Position numbers and translations under genes: made by a program. 10,268 nt of DNA, taken from NCBI GenBank assembly GCA_030642865.1, contig DAOWMW010000023.1:1-10268 (forward strand), read 5' to 3'. How positions within the stretch are numbered: the stretch's first letter is position 1; every line of letters begins with the position of its first letter. The DNA comes from Desulfobacteraceae bacterium (GTDB taxonomy: Bacteria > Desulfobacterota > Desulfobacteria > Desulfobacterales > BuS5). The notes below the pieces were generated by a model that did no database searches, was not told the origin of the DNA, and saw nothing but the letters and a program-made list of their open reading frames with translations. This document shows positions 1 to 5,700 of this stretch, in pieces.

Positions 1-122
1 ATAGTAAAAATTAAAGAATCCTTCAATACTTGAATAGCCTTACTAACGGTTTCAAAATTATGAAGATAAACACATTCATATTTCACGGTACGCCACAGGC
101 GCTCTGCAAAGATGTTATCTAA
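1..122 (-). pseudogene. IS3-family transposase C-terminal remnant
   Basis: Read on the minus strand, this stretch encodes LDNIFAERLWRTVKYE followed by CVYLHNFETVSKAIQVLKDS. That matches the end of the DDE integrase domain of IS3-group transposases, where the catalytic glutamate lies in the conserved (V/A)ERLWRTVKYE segment and is followed by a VYL...(Y/F)xTVxEA helix. The upstream DD part of the catalytic triad is missing. The frame runs into the palindromic element starting near position 120 and hits an in-frame stop inside it. The fragment continues past the left window edge, so how much of the C-terminus survives is unknown. It is interpreted as a dead transposase tail interrupted by a palindromic element. 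Family-level assignment is good; the exact IS is not identified. Confidence 0.72.
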
Positions 123-282
123 GGACTCGATCAAAAATAACTTAGCATTTTAAGCGTCGATCCATCCTGTTTGACTGCGTTACGAAAACGTATAAATATC
201 TTGATATTCCTACATTTTCACGCCTTGTCAGACAGGCGCCTCAACACTTAAAATTGCCAATTTATTTTCGATCGAATCCTAA
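120..282. repeat. Palindromic element family P1, copy 1
   Basis: First of three near-identical 162-163 bp elements (also 3430-3592 and 5275-5436). The ends are imperfect inverted repeats of the form (t)AGGgCTCG.. and ..CGAACCCTaa, and the element folds on itself along nearly its whole length. Inner paired blocks are CTGxxTGACTGCG on the left and CGCCTTGxCAGxCAG on the right. This copy is the most diverged (AGGACTCG/CGAATCCT ends) and lies inside the transposase remnant. There is no coding capacity, so it behaves like a miniature inverted-repeat transposable element or a long REP-like palindrome. Confidence 0.85.
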
Positions 283-357
283 ATGTGTTTATCTTCATAA
301 TTTTGAAACCGTTAGTAAGGCTATTCAAGTATTGAAGGATTCTTTAATTTTTACTAT
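282..357 (+). pseudogene. second, inverted copy of the transposase tail
   Basis: These 76 bases are the exact reverse complement of positions 1-76. On the plus strand they read CVYLHNFETVSKAIQVLKDS and then LIFT, the same transposase tail as in the minus-strand fragment but lacking the DNIFAERLWRTVKYE part. The copy begins precisely where the central palindromic element ends and runs out at 357 into unrelated AT-rich sequence. It has no start codon or catalytic residue and cannot be functional. Perfect identity of the arms suggests a recent inverted duplication or gene conversion. Confidence 0.65.
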
Positions 358-538
358 AACAAAAAAATATTACTATTATTTTTTTAATTTTCAGGATTAT
401 TTTTAGCTCAAAAGTGCACTTCAAAAAACCTTGTTTTTTATCTTGACAATGGGGTGTACCTCAAATTTTTACAGGGGGGTATATTATGTTTTTTCCTCTC
501 CCTTATACAGACCTCAAGATAAAGATTTTGGGTACGTC

Positions 539-598
539 ATCGGCCGTCGAAGTATAATAAATACTCCACCGGCCGATAACGGAGTGAAATTATTTATA
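539..598. repeat. Palindromic repeat family P4, copy a
   Basis: Inverted repeat with outer arms atcggccg (539-546) and cggccgat (570-577) around an inner near-palindrome agtat..aaatact. It is followed by a conserved tail, gtgaaattatttat, shared with 1377-1390. The core contains a perfect TATAAT (553-558). Related cores occur at 1342-1390 and 3621-3670, each followed by a ccg(g/a)taac segment. Confidence 0.6.
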
Positions 599-751
599 TA
601 ACAGTCTATATCTGCCAGGATTTACAAAGGATAATCCATCCAGAATTTTCAGGGTAAAATCCATGCATAAAAAACAGGTTGTATGAATAAACAGTATAAA
701 AATATATTTGTCAACAGAATCTCTTGTTAATATATTTTTTTACTTTATATC

Positions 752-782
752 TTGACAGATAATGAGTTTTCAGTCATATAAA
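752..782 (+). promoter_or_regulatory. Probable sigma70-type promoter for the biotin carrier gene
   Basis: A perfect -35 hexamer TTGACA (752-757) is followed, 18-19 bases later, by an AT-rich -10 candidate atataa/TATAAA (776-782). Transcription would begin near 790, giving an untranslated leader of about 80 bases before the ATG at 870. The -35 match is strong, and the exact -10 register is uncertain. No riboswitch fold was recognised in the leader. Confidence 0.5.
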
Positions 783-869
783 TGATACTTTATTACACGG
801 TTTAAGTGGAGATATGTACTACTAAATTTTTTATATACTAAATCTGAATTTATTAAAAAGGAGAATTAA

Positions 870-1085
870 ATGAGTCAGGATATAGTTGCTCCAATGCCAG
901 GGACTGTTCTTGAAGTTTTAGTTAAACCAGGAGATTCAGTTAAAGCTGATGATGAAATTGTGATTCTTGAATCAATGAAAATGGAAAATCCTATTTGTGC
1001 TTCATCTGACGGAACTGTTAAAGAAGTTAAAGTTAATGAGCAGGCGAAAGTAGATACAAATCAGGTGCTGGTTGTTATTGAATAA
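870..1085 (+). CDS. Small biotin carboxyl carrier (biotinyl-domain) protein
   Basis: This 71-residue protein is almost nothing but a biotinyl/lipoyl attachment domain. It has VAPMPGTVLEVLVKPGDSV at the N-terminus, the biotinylation motif ESMKMEN with target Lys37, and a closing GTVKEVKVNEQAKV...L half of the barrel. A biotin protein ligase would modify Lys37, and the arm would carry CO2 between a biotin carboxylase or decarboxylase and a carboxyltransferase. The start is well supported by AAGGAG seven bases before the ATG. Such stand-alone carriers serve acyl-CoA carboxylases, pyruvate or oxaloacetate enzymes, or methylmalonyl-CoA decarboxylases. No catalytic subunit is encoded nearby, so the partner cannot be named. 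The Pro-Ala-rich linker typical of decarboxylase carriers is absent. A hairpin follows the stop codon, suggesting a single-gene unit. Confidence 0.88.
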   Translation: MSQDIVAPMPGTVLEVLVKPGDSVKADDEIVILESMKMENPICASSDGTVKEVKVNEQAKVDTNQVLVVIE

Positions 1086-1095
1086 TATATTATAT

Positions 1096-1116
1096 GGCCT
1101 GATGAAAAATCAGGCC
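1096..1116 (+). terminator. Hairpin after the biotin carrier gene
   Basis: A perfect 8-bp stem (ggcctgat / atcaggcc) with a 5-base gaaaa loop starts 10 bases after the stop codon. Position and stability fit a transcription terminator, but no T-run follows, so it could instead protect the 3' end or work inefficiently. Confidence 0.5.
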
Positions 1117-1126
1117 AGCCACCAGG

Positions 1127-1293
1127 GTTAGGAACGTGAATTTTATAAATCACCCAGAATTACTTGTTCTTGTGCCCGTCTTCCGTGTTGCATCAACGGC
1201 CACAGACTCCGAGTATGCAACCGTTGATGCGCCTTGAAGACGACCACAAGCCCGGCGCAATTATGAGTAATTTATTTCATCCCCAATCCTAAG
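1127..1293. repeat. Palindromic element family P3, long form
   Basis: A large imperfect hairpin occupies 1158-1272. Paired blocks are aattactt/gagtaatt, cttgtg/cacaag (1169-1174 with 1245-1250), gtcttc/gaagac (1178-1183 with 1236-1241) and gcatcaacgg/ccgttgatgc (1190-1199 with 1221-1230). Its outer edges (1127-1145 and 1269-1293), read on the minus strand, match the two halves of a short sequence present twice near queD (4856-4893 and 5434-5470). This copy therefore looks like that short sequence with a hairpin inserted in the middle. No coding potential is seen. Confidence 0.65.
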
Positions 1294-1341
1294 GCATATA
1301 TAAATTGTCAGATAATTGAAATTGCACAGGGTCCGAAGGAG

Positions 1342-1390
1342 AAAGGCGATGATATACTCCAGCGACCGGTAACACCGTGAAATTATTTAT
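1342..1390. repeat. Palindromic repeat family P4, copy b
   Basis: Shares atactcca..cg..ccg(g)taac..gtgaaattatttat with positions 561-598, and ggaagaggcg-like bases in front of the core with 3621-3630. The palindromic core is degraded (gatgatatactcc). The repeat's terminal aattatttat supplies the stop codon (1383-1385, minus strand) of the ParB-like gene. Confidence 0.5.
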
Positions 1391-2384
1391 CTGATGGCCC
1401 ATGGCTTTTATTCGCTTCCTGGTTGCTGTATATTTTAAAAAGATTTTTAAATTTTACAGACTGGCTGATTTTATCCAGTCTTTTTTTCAATTCAACAATT
1501 TCTTCAACATTGCTGAACGCTAAGGAAAAAGTATAGCTTGTACTTTCAAAATTTTTTGGAGCTATGAGACTTATCCCCTTTCCCATTTTTAAACTTTTTA
1601 CAATTTCTTCATATTCCTTTTCCCCCCTTGTTATTGCCGGAAAACGCCTCCCTCTTAAATAGGAACGTATATTCTGAGCTTTTTGGTTCCTGGTCAAGTC
1701 ATCGTTTTTTAAGGTGTTTTTTAATTGGTCAGCAAAAAGTACTTCAATGATCGAAATATTTTCAATAATTGCAATCTCCTTGACATATTCAAGGACTTCC
1801 CTTTGCTTATTAAGGCTCAAGCCCAAATGCTCAAAGAGTTTTGTGAGTTCTGCTCCAATATTTTTATCCAGCGCCCCAAGCTCCATTGCCATGGAGAGTG
1901 CCACGGTATTGTTTAAAACAGCTCGTTTAACAAAATCAGGAAGTATGAATATATTTTTAATTTTATTAAACAGGTCAGGGTTACCTGGTAATCCAAGATT
2001 TGATGCCGCAACAGCTAATTCTTTATCATTTTCATAATATGATGCAAGCATGCTGCAGCATTTTGATTGTTCCATGAGATTCAAGGGGCGTTGCAACGAA
2101 TTTTCAGCGATTGCAATTTCAACATTGCCAAGTTCCGTGGTTTTCGGATCGATTATCCTCACAAGAATATCAGAAAAACCAAGATGTGAACATGCAGCAA
2201 TTCTTCGAAAACCGCTGACAATGATAAACCTTTTTTTTTGTCTTTTGACCAGGGGGGGGTTTATTAATCCCAAATTTTTAATGGAGCAGACAATCTCCTG
2301 AACATCTGCCTGGGTGGTGATTTTAAAGGTGTTATCCATCTGGTCGATAAGTGCCAGAGATATTTTTTTTCTCTCTATTTCCAT
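1383..2384 (-). CDS. ParB N-terminal domain DNA-binding protein
   Basis: A 333-residue ParB/RepB/Spo0J-family protein. The N-terminal ParB fold shows the two nucleotide-binding signatures: VSGFRRIAA (about 56-64, equivalent to GERRxxA) and AENSLQRPLNLMEQ (93-106, equivalent to ENxxRxxLxxxEEA). Residues about 120-175 (AASNLGL..LFNKIKNIFILPDFV..NNTVALSMAMELG) fit the helix-turn-helix domain. The last 150 residues are helical, lysine-rich and not recognisable. The gene starts 6 bp after the purC stop codon with no clear ribosome binding site, so translational coupling is likely. Genuine chromosome ParB proteins are encoded beside parA, and none is visible here. A CTP-switch DNA-binding role outside segregation, for instance regulation, is possible but not shown. 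Its stop codon falls within a P4 repeat. Confidence 0.8.
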   Translation of the reverse strand: MEIERKKISLALIDQMDNTFKITTQADVQEIVCSIKNLGLINPPLVKRQKKRFIIVSGFRRIAACSHLGFSDILVRIIDPKTTELGNVEIAIAENSLQRPLNLMEQSKCCSMLASYYENDKELAVAASNLGLPGNPDLFNKIKNIFILPDFVKRAVLNNTVALSMAMELGALDKNIGAELTKLFEHLGLSLNKQREVLEYVKEIAIIENISIIEVLFADQLKNTLKNDDLTRNQKAQNIRSYLRGRRFPAITRGEKEYEEIVKSLKMGKGISLIAPKNFESTSYTFSLAFSNVEEIVELKKRLDKISQSVKFKNLFKIYSNQEANKSHGPSDK

Positions 2385-2390
2385 ACTGTT

Positions 2391-3272
2391 TTAGTCTGAC
2401 AGCAACTGCAATACTTCCTGATATTTTTTTAATGTATTTTTAATAACATTATCAGGCAGGGAAGGCGCTGGAGGATTTTTATCCCATTTGATTGATATTA
2501 GATAATCCCTTATATACTGTTTGTCAAAGCTCACCTGGGGGCCGCCGGGCATGTAGGATTTTTTAGGCCAGAACCGGGATGAATCAGGGGTGAGAATTTC
2601 GTCTATCAAGATAATCTCACCATCGACAAGACCGAATTCAAACTTTGTATCAGCAATAATAATACCTTTTTTATCAGCTATTTCCAATGCTTTTTTGTAT
2701 ATTTTAAGACTAAGCTCTTTAAGCCTGCTGGCAGAAGTCTCTCCTATAATCTCACTGGCAGCGGCAAAATCTATATTCATATCATGCTTGCCCATCTCTT
2801 CCTTGGTTGATGGAGTGAAAATTATTTCTGGAAGTTTTTCAGATTCTTTTAGTCCCTCTGGCAGTTTAATGCCGCATATGGTTCCTGACTCAACATAAGA
2901 CTTCCAGCCAGATCCTGATATATACCCCCTGACAACACATTCAATGGGAAATGGCCTGGCTTTTTTTACAAGCATGCTTCTTCCCTTTAAGATGTCCCTG
3001 TATGGAGTACAAACATCTGGATAGTCGTCCACATTGCTGGTAATAAGATGATTTTTTACAATTGATTCCATTGCGCGGAACCAGAATAAAGAAATTTCTG
3101 TTAATATTTTACCTTTTCCAGAAACAGGTTCGGGCATAATAAGGTCAAAGGCAGAGATTCTGTCTGTTACAACCATGAGCAGAGAATCCCCCAGGTCATA
3201 AATATCTCTAACCTTACCACGTTTTAAAAGGTTCAGGTTTTGAAAATCTGTTTCAAATACTACATTGTTCAT
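2391..3272 (-). CDS. purC: Phosphoribosylaminoimidazole-succinocarboxamide synthase (SAICAR synthetase)
   Basis: This cytosolic enzyme joins CAIR and aspartate at the expense of ATP to make SAICAR in de novo purine synthesis. At 293 residues it belongs to the longer class of PurC, compared with about 237 residues in E. coli. Diagnostic segments appear in order: [12 protein letters not shown] (nucleotide-binding loop, about 18-29), [10 protein letters not shown] (about 34-43), [19 protein letters not shown] (about 108-126), [16 protein letters not shown] (about 152-167), DTKFEFGL (about 207-214) and [14 protein letters not shown] (about 222-235). No key motif is missing. The ATG is preceded by AGGA at a usable distance (ggacaggactatcta). 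The gene is followed at 6 bp by the ParB-like gene, with which it is probably co-transcribed. No purine riboswitch was recognised upstream; a P2 palindrome lies just before the start. Confidence 0.95.
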   Translation of the reverse strand: MNNVVFETDFQNLNLLKRGKVRDIYDLGDSLLMVVTDRISAFDLIMPEPVSGKGKILTEISLFWFRAMESIVKNHLITSNVDDYPDVCTPYRDILKGRSMLVKKARPFPIECVVRGYISGSGWKSYVESGTICGIKLPEGLKESEKLPEIIFTPSTKEEMGKHDMNIDFAAASEIIGETSASRLKELSLKIYKKALEIADKKGIIIADTKFEFGLVDGEIILIDEILTPDSSRFWPKKSYMPGGPQVSFDKQYIRDYLISIKWDKNPPAPSLPDNVIKNTLKKYQEVLQLLSD

Positions 3273-3298
3273 TAGATAGTCCTGTCCATGTAAAAAAA

Positions 3299-3372
3299 TA
3301 GTGGTGTCGGGTCAGGAGATTGCGTGAAACTGTTAAACTTCCCCCACGCAAGATTCTAACCGGACACTACTG
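3299..3372. repeat. Miniature palindromic element family P2, copy A
   Basis: A 74-bp imperfect palindrome. The left end tagtggtgtcggg pairs with the right end ccggacactactg, and the inner gattgcgtg pairs with cacgcaagatt. It is homologous along its length to 5618-5691 and to both ends of 8604-8851. Flanking sequence is A-rich on both sides (3290-3298 and 3373-3381), so a target duplication cannot be judged here. Confidence 0.75.
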
Positions 3373-3429
3373 AAAAAAAATAGAGTTTAAATGATGAATA
3401 GAAAAAATTAAAACTGTGCGATTAGTACC

Positions 3430-3592
3430 TTAGGGCTCGACCAAAAATAACTTAACATTTTAAGCGTCGATCCATCCTGCCTGACTGCGTTACGAAAACG
3501 TATAAATACCCTGATATTCCTACGCTTTCGCGCCTTGCCAGGCAGGCGCCTCAACACTTAAAATTGCCAATTTATTTTTGGGCGAACCCTAA
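3430..3592. repeat. Palindromic element family P1, copy 2
   Basis: The cleanest copy: TTAGGGCTCG at the left and CGAACCCTAA at the right are near-perfect terminal inverted repeats. It aligns without gaps to 120-282 (constant offset of 3310) and closely to 5275-5436. The core pairs CTGCCTGACTGCG with CGCCTTGCCAGGCAG. No reading frame of note is present. Confidence 0.85.
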
Positions 3593-3620
3593 GCTAATGA
3601 TTTTGGAAAGGATAGAGGGT

Positions 3621-3670
3621 GGAAGGCGTATTATAATACGCCGACGACCGATAACGCATCCAGGATTTTT
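3621..3670. repeat. Palindromic repeat family P4, copy c
   Basis: Contains a perfect 18-bp palindrome, ggcgtattataatacgcc (3625-3642), followed by gacgaccgataacgcatccagga, which resembles the segments after copies a and b. The palindrome carries a perfect TATAAT (3632-3637), readable as a -10 box on either strand, 107 bp upstream of the dnaJ start. No good -35 is seen at proper spacing. Confidence 0.6.
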
Positions 3671-3738
3671 ATCGTAAGGTCTACGGGAAATTTATAACAT
3701 ATCGATTGATAAGAGGCAATTACAACTTTGGGGGCTCA

Positions 3739-4860
3739 ATGACGACTAAGAGGGATTATTACAAAATTCTGGGTGTTAACAAAAATGCCGGTGATGATGA
3801 ATTAAAAAAAGCTTACAGGAAGTTGGCCATGAGATATCATCCTGACAAAAATCCTGGTGACAAGGAAGCTGAGGAACAATTTAAGGAAGCTGCAGAGGCT
3901 TATGAAGTTTTAAAGGATTCTCAAAAACGGAATATCTATGATCAATATGGCCATAAGGGGCTTGAAGGGTCAGGCTTTAGTGGATTTGGAGATTTTGATG
4001 ATATTTTTTCCAGTTTTGGAGATGTTTTTGAGAATTTTTTTGGAATGGGTGGAAGAGGTCGTTCCAGGAGCAGGGGGAAGCGGGGGGCTGATATACGTTA
4101 TGATCTCACCTTAAGTTTCATGGAGGCTGCTTTTGGGACAGAGACTGAAATTGATATTAATAAGCCGGATATATGTCCCGACTGTAAGGGGAGCGGATGT
4201 GCAGATGGAGCAGAACCGGAAACCTGTTCCCATTGCCATGGAACCGGTCAGATGACCCAGAGCCAGGGTTTTTTTACAGTAAGGACAACCTGCAGGTATT
4301 GCGGTGGTGCTGGCCAGGTTATTTCCAATCCATGTGTTTTATGCAGGGGAACAGGGCAGGTAAATATAAATAAAAAAGTTACTTTGAAAATTCCCGCTGG
4401 AGTTGATGAAGGGTCCAGACTCCGTTTAACAGGGGAAGGAGCTGCGGGAAGCAGAGGGGGAGTTCCAGGGGACCTCTACGCTTTTATCCATGTTAGACCC
4501 CATAATTTTTTTGAACGGGATGGGGAAAATATAATTTGCCAGATTCCGATTTCCTTTGTTCAGGCAGCCTTGGGTGATGATCTTTCTGTCCCCACATTAA
4601 AGGCGGATAAAACCCTTGTAATACCGGCGGGAACTCAGCCAGGTGCTGTTTTTCGATTTATTGGAGAGGGGATTCCATCACTCAGGGGGGATGGAAGGGG
4701 AAATCAGATAATACAGATTGCTATAAAAACCCCTGTTAATTTAAATAAAAAGCAGGAAAAATTACTTACTGAATTTGCCAGGATAGAATCGAATAAAATT
4801 ACCAGTAAATTGAAAAATATTTTCAAGGGTGAATCTGTAAAATCGGCCAGGAAAGCTTAG
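3739..4860 (+). CDS. dnaJ: Molecular chaperone DnaJ (Hsp40, type I)
   Basis: A full-length type I DnaJ of 373 residues, the co-chaperone that stimulates DnaK ATPase activity and delivers unfolded clients. The J domain (about 5-70) has the essential HPD at 34-36. A Gly/Phe-rich linker follows (about 74-115), then four CxxCxGxG zinc motifs at Cys146/149, 163/166, 185/188 and 199/202, then the C-terminal substrate-binding domains (about 210-350). The frame can be opened 11 codons earlier at a TTG (3706). The ATG at 3739 is chosen because it follows ggggg, and [13 protein letters not shown] is the normal DnaJ beginning. dnaK and grpE are not in the window. The stop codon lies inside the short P3 repeat that starts at 4856. 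queD follows 41 bp later on the same strand and may share the transcript. Confidence 0.97.
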   Translation: MTTKRDYYKILGVNKNAGDDELKKAYRKLAMRYHPDKNPGDKEAEEQFKEAAEAYEVLKDSQKRNIYDQYGHKGLEGSGFSGFGDFDDIFSSFGDVFENFFGMGGRGRSRSRGKRGADIRYDLTLSFMEAAFGTETEIDINKPDICPDCKGSGCADGAEPETCSHCHGTGQMTQSQGFFTVRTTCRYCGGAGQVISNPCVLCRGTGQVNINKKVTLKIPAGVDEGSRLRLTGEGAAGSRGGVPGDLYAFIHVRPHNFFERDGENIICQIPISFVQAALGDDLSVPTLKADKTLVIPAGTQPGAVFRFIGEGIPSLRGDGRGNQIIQIAIKTPVNLNKKQEKLLTEFARIESNKITSKLKNIFKGESVKSARKA

Positions 4861-4893
4861 GATTGGGGATGAAATAAATTCACGATCCTGAAG
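4856..4893. repeat. Family P3 short form, upstream of queD
   Basis: Positions 4862-4886 are identical, base for base over 25 bp, to 5439-5463. The first 25 bases (4856-4880) are the exact reverse complement of 1269-1293, the edge of the long P3 element. The repeat contains the dnaJ stop codon, and its far end (cctgaagg) merges into the queD ribosome binding site. Confidence 0.8.
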
Positions 4894-4901
4894 GAGCATT
4901 T

Positions 4902-5276
4902 ATGTATGAATTAAAAATTATAACCCGCTTTGCAGCAGCTCATCAACTCAAAATGGTTGCAAAGCAGTGTGAGAATCTCCACGGGCATAACTGGAAAATT
5001 GAGGTTTGCCTTGAAGGGGATACTTTAAACAATGCCGGCGTTTTAATAGATTTTGGAGAAATCAAGCAGTATGTGGGGAAGATTATTGAGAGCCTTGATC
5101 ATAAATTTTTAAATGAACTCCCTTTTTTTCATAATGGGAATCCTTCATCGGAAAACGTGGCACAGTACATTGCCAATGAACTTCAGCAAAAAATTAAAGA
5201 ACCATCTGCCAGGGTTTCAAGGGTTTGTGCCTGGGAGTCGGAGGATTCCTGCGCCACGTATATAGTGCCTGATTAA
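4902..5276 (+). CDS. queD: 6-carboxy-5,6,7,8-tetrahydropterin synthase (QueD/PTPS family)
   Basis: A 124-residue protein of the 6-pyruvoyl-tetrahydropterin synthase fold. Zinc ligands are His14 (AAAHQL) and His27/His29 (LHGHNW). The catalytic Cys23 stands four residues before His27 (CENLHGH), the Asp66-His67 pair is in SLDHKFLNE, and the pterin-anchoring Glu112 is in CAWESE. PSSEN (81-85) is the usual P(T/S)xEN helix cap. The size and the CxxxHGH spacing fit QueD, which converts 7,8-dihydroneopterin triphosphate to 6-carboxytetrahydropterin for queuosine and other 7-deazaguanines. No queC, queE or queF is nearby, so a folate-type PTPS variant cannot be fully excluded. AAGGAG lies 7 bases before the ATG. 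The gene is bracketed by 25-bp direct repeats, and its stop codon touches P1 copy 3. Confidence 0.88.
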   Translation: MYELKIITRFAAAHQLKMVAKQCENLHGHNWKIEVCLEGDTLNNAGVLIDFGEIKQYVGKIIESLDHKFLNELPFFHNGNPSSENVAQYIANELQQKIKEPSARVSRVCAWESEDSCATYIVPD

Positions 5277-5436
5277 GGGCTCGTTCAAAAATAACTTAAC
5301 ATTTTAGGCGTCGATCCATCCTGCGTGACTGCGTTGCGAAAACGTATAAATATCTTGATGTTCCTACGATTTCGCGCCTTGCCAGGCAGGCGCCTCAACA
5401 CTTAAAATTGCCAATTTATTTTTGACCGAACCCTAA
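5275..5436. repeat. Palindromic element family P1, copy 3
   Basis: A 162-bp copy running from (ta)AGGGCTCG to CGAACCCTaa. Its first bases coincide with the last bases of the queD stop codon (5274-5276). The right end abuts the short P3 repeat at 5434. Sequence is close to copy 2, with scattered substitutions such as gttgcg for gttacg. Confidence 0.85.
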
Positions 5437-5470
5437 GTATTGGGGATGAAATAAATTCACGATTCGTAAG
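5434..5470. repeat. Family P3 short form, downstream of queD
   Basis: A second short P3 copy in the same orientation as 4856-4893, with a perfect 25-bp match at 5439-5463. It follows P1 copy 3 immediately. Together the two short P3 copies form a direct repeat around queD. Confidence 0.8.
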
Positions 5471-5479
5471 GTCTGTTTA

Positions 5480-5533
5480 AAAAGCCTCCACTGACTGGAA
5501 GAAGCATGTTATGGGAGTTCAGCGGAGGCTTTT
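5480..5533 (+). terminator. Bidirectional-type hairpin after queD
   Basis: AAAAGCCTCC (5480-5489) pairs perfectly with GGAGGCTTTT (5524-5533), and the pairing continues inward with actga against ttcag around a loop of about 20 bases. The A-run before and T-run after the GC-rich stem are typical of a rho-independent terminator working in both directions. The T-run is only four bases, so strength is uncertain. Confidence 0.6.
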
Positions 5534-5608
5534 GGTAAGGAAAACTGGTGACAGCACTCCTTGTAACCAGAATATTTATATCAATATATGGTATTTTGGT
5601 CAAATTTT

Positions 5609-5700
5609 AAATGGGGACAATAGCGTTGGGTCAGGAAATTTCACGAAACAATTAAACTTCCCTTACGCGAGATTCTAACCGGACACTACTGAAATGGGGT
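5609..5700. repeat. Miniature palindromic element family P2, copy B, with target duplication
   Basis: The element spans 5618-5691 (74 bp) with ends CAATAGCGTTGGG and CCGGACACTACTG. It is flanked by aaatgggga (5609-5617) and aaatggggt (5692-5700), an 8-of-9 match interpreted as a 9-bp target-site duplication. The ATG of the ftsE remnant frame (5694) lies in the right-hand duplication. Confidence 0.75.

Larger units (their letters stand above)
1..357. repeat. Large inverted repeat (76-bp perfect arms)
   Basis: Arms 1-76 and 282-357 are perfectly complementary. The 205-bp centre holds a further 43 bases of transposase sequence (77-119) and a 163-bp palindromic element (120-282) that touches the right arm. 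The structure could extrude a long hairpin or cruciform. The arm may extend beyond the left window edge: the bases after 357 have no partner visible in the window. Confidence 0.9.
358..869. other. Gene-free AT-rich region upstream of the biotin carrier gene
   Basis: No convincing gene is seen. The stretch contains a TTGACA hexamer at 443-448 inside tatcTTGACA. It also holds a P4 palindrome around 539-598 and a second tatcTTGACA at 748-757 that belongs to the probable promoter of the biotin carrier gene. A 23-codon frame at 486-557 has a G-rich stretch before its ATG but ends inside the P4 repeat and is not called as a gene. The remainder, about 600-740, is AT-rich with no structure I can name. 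Confidence 0.5.
3273..3738. other. Divergent purC/dnaJ intergenic region, filled with repeats
   Basis: These 466 bases separate the minus-strand purC unit from plus-strand dnaJ. They contain P2 copy A (3299-3372), P1 copy 2 (3430-3592) and P4 copy c (3621-3670), leaving only short unique spacers. Promoters for both directions must lie here. No CIRCE inverted repeat or clear heat-shock promoter was recognised before dnaJ. Confidence 0.7.

Noticed and set aside
120..282. Possible CRISPR-like or riboswitch interpretation of the recurring 163-bp element.
   Set aside because: The copies are dispersed, not arrayed with spacers, and they have transposon-like inverted ends. They lie in three unrelated contexts, including a transposase remnant and a gene's 3' end.
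443..485. Second TTGACA-based promoter (443-448).
   Set aside because: At 17 bp spacing the -10 position reads tttttac, a poor match, and no gene follows that needs it.
486..557. A 23-codon frame with a G-rich stretch before the ATG; its end, IKILGTSSAV, recalls the start of metallo-beta-lactamase-fold proteins.
   Set aside because: It is too short, ends inside a P4 palindrome and has no downstream continuation in any frame, so it may be chance or a tiny remnant. It is not called as a gene.
1383..2384. Plasmid or phage partition locus because of the ParB-domain protein.
   Set aside because: No parA and no cluster of parS-like sites were noticed, and the neighbours purC and dnaJ are chromosomal housekeeping genes.
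3706..3738. TTG start that would add 11 residues to DnaJ.
   Set aside because: DnaJ proteins begin just before the (R/K)DYYxxLGV segment. The ATG at 3739 has a G-rich ribosome binding site, and the extra residues resemble nothing in the family.
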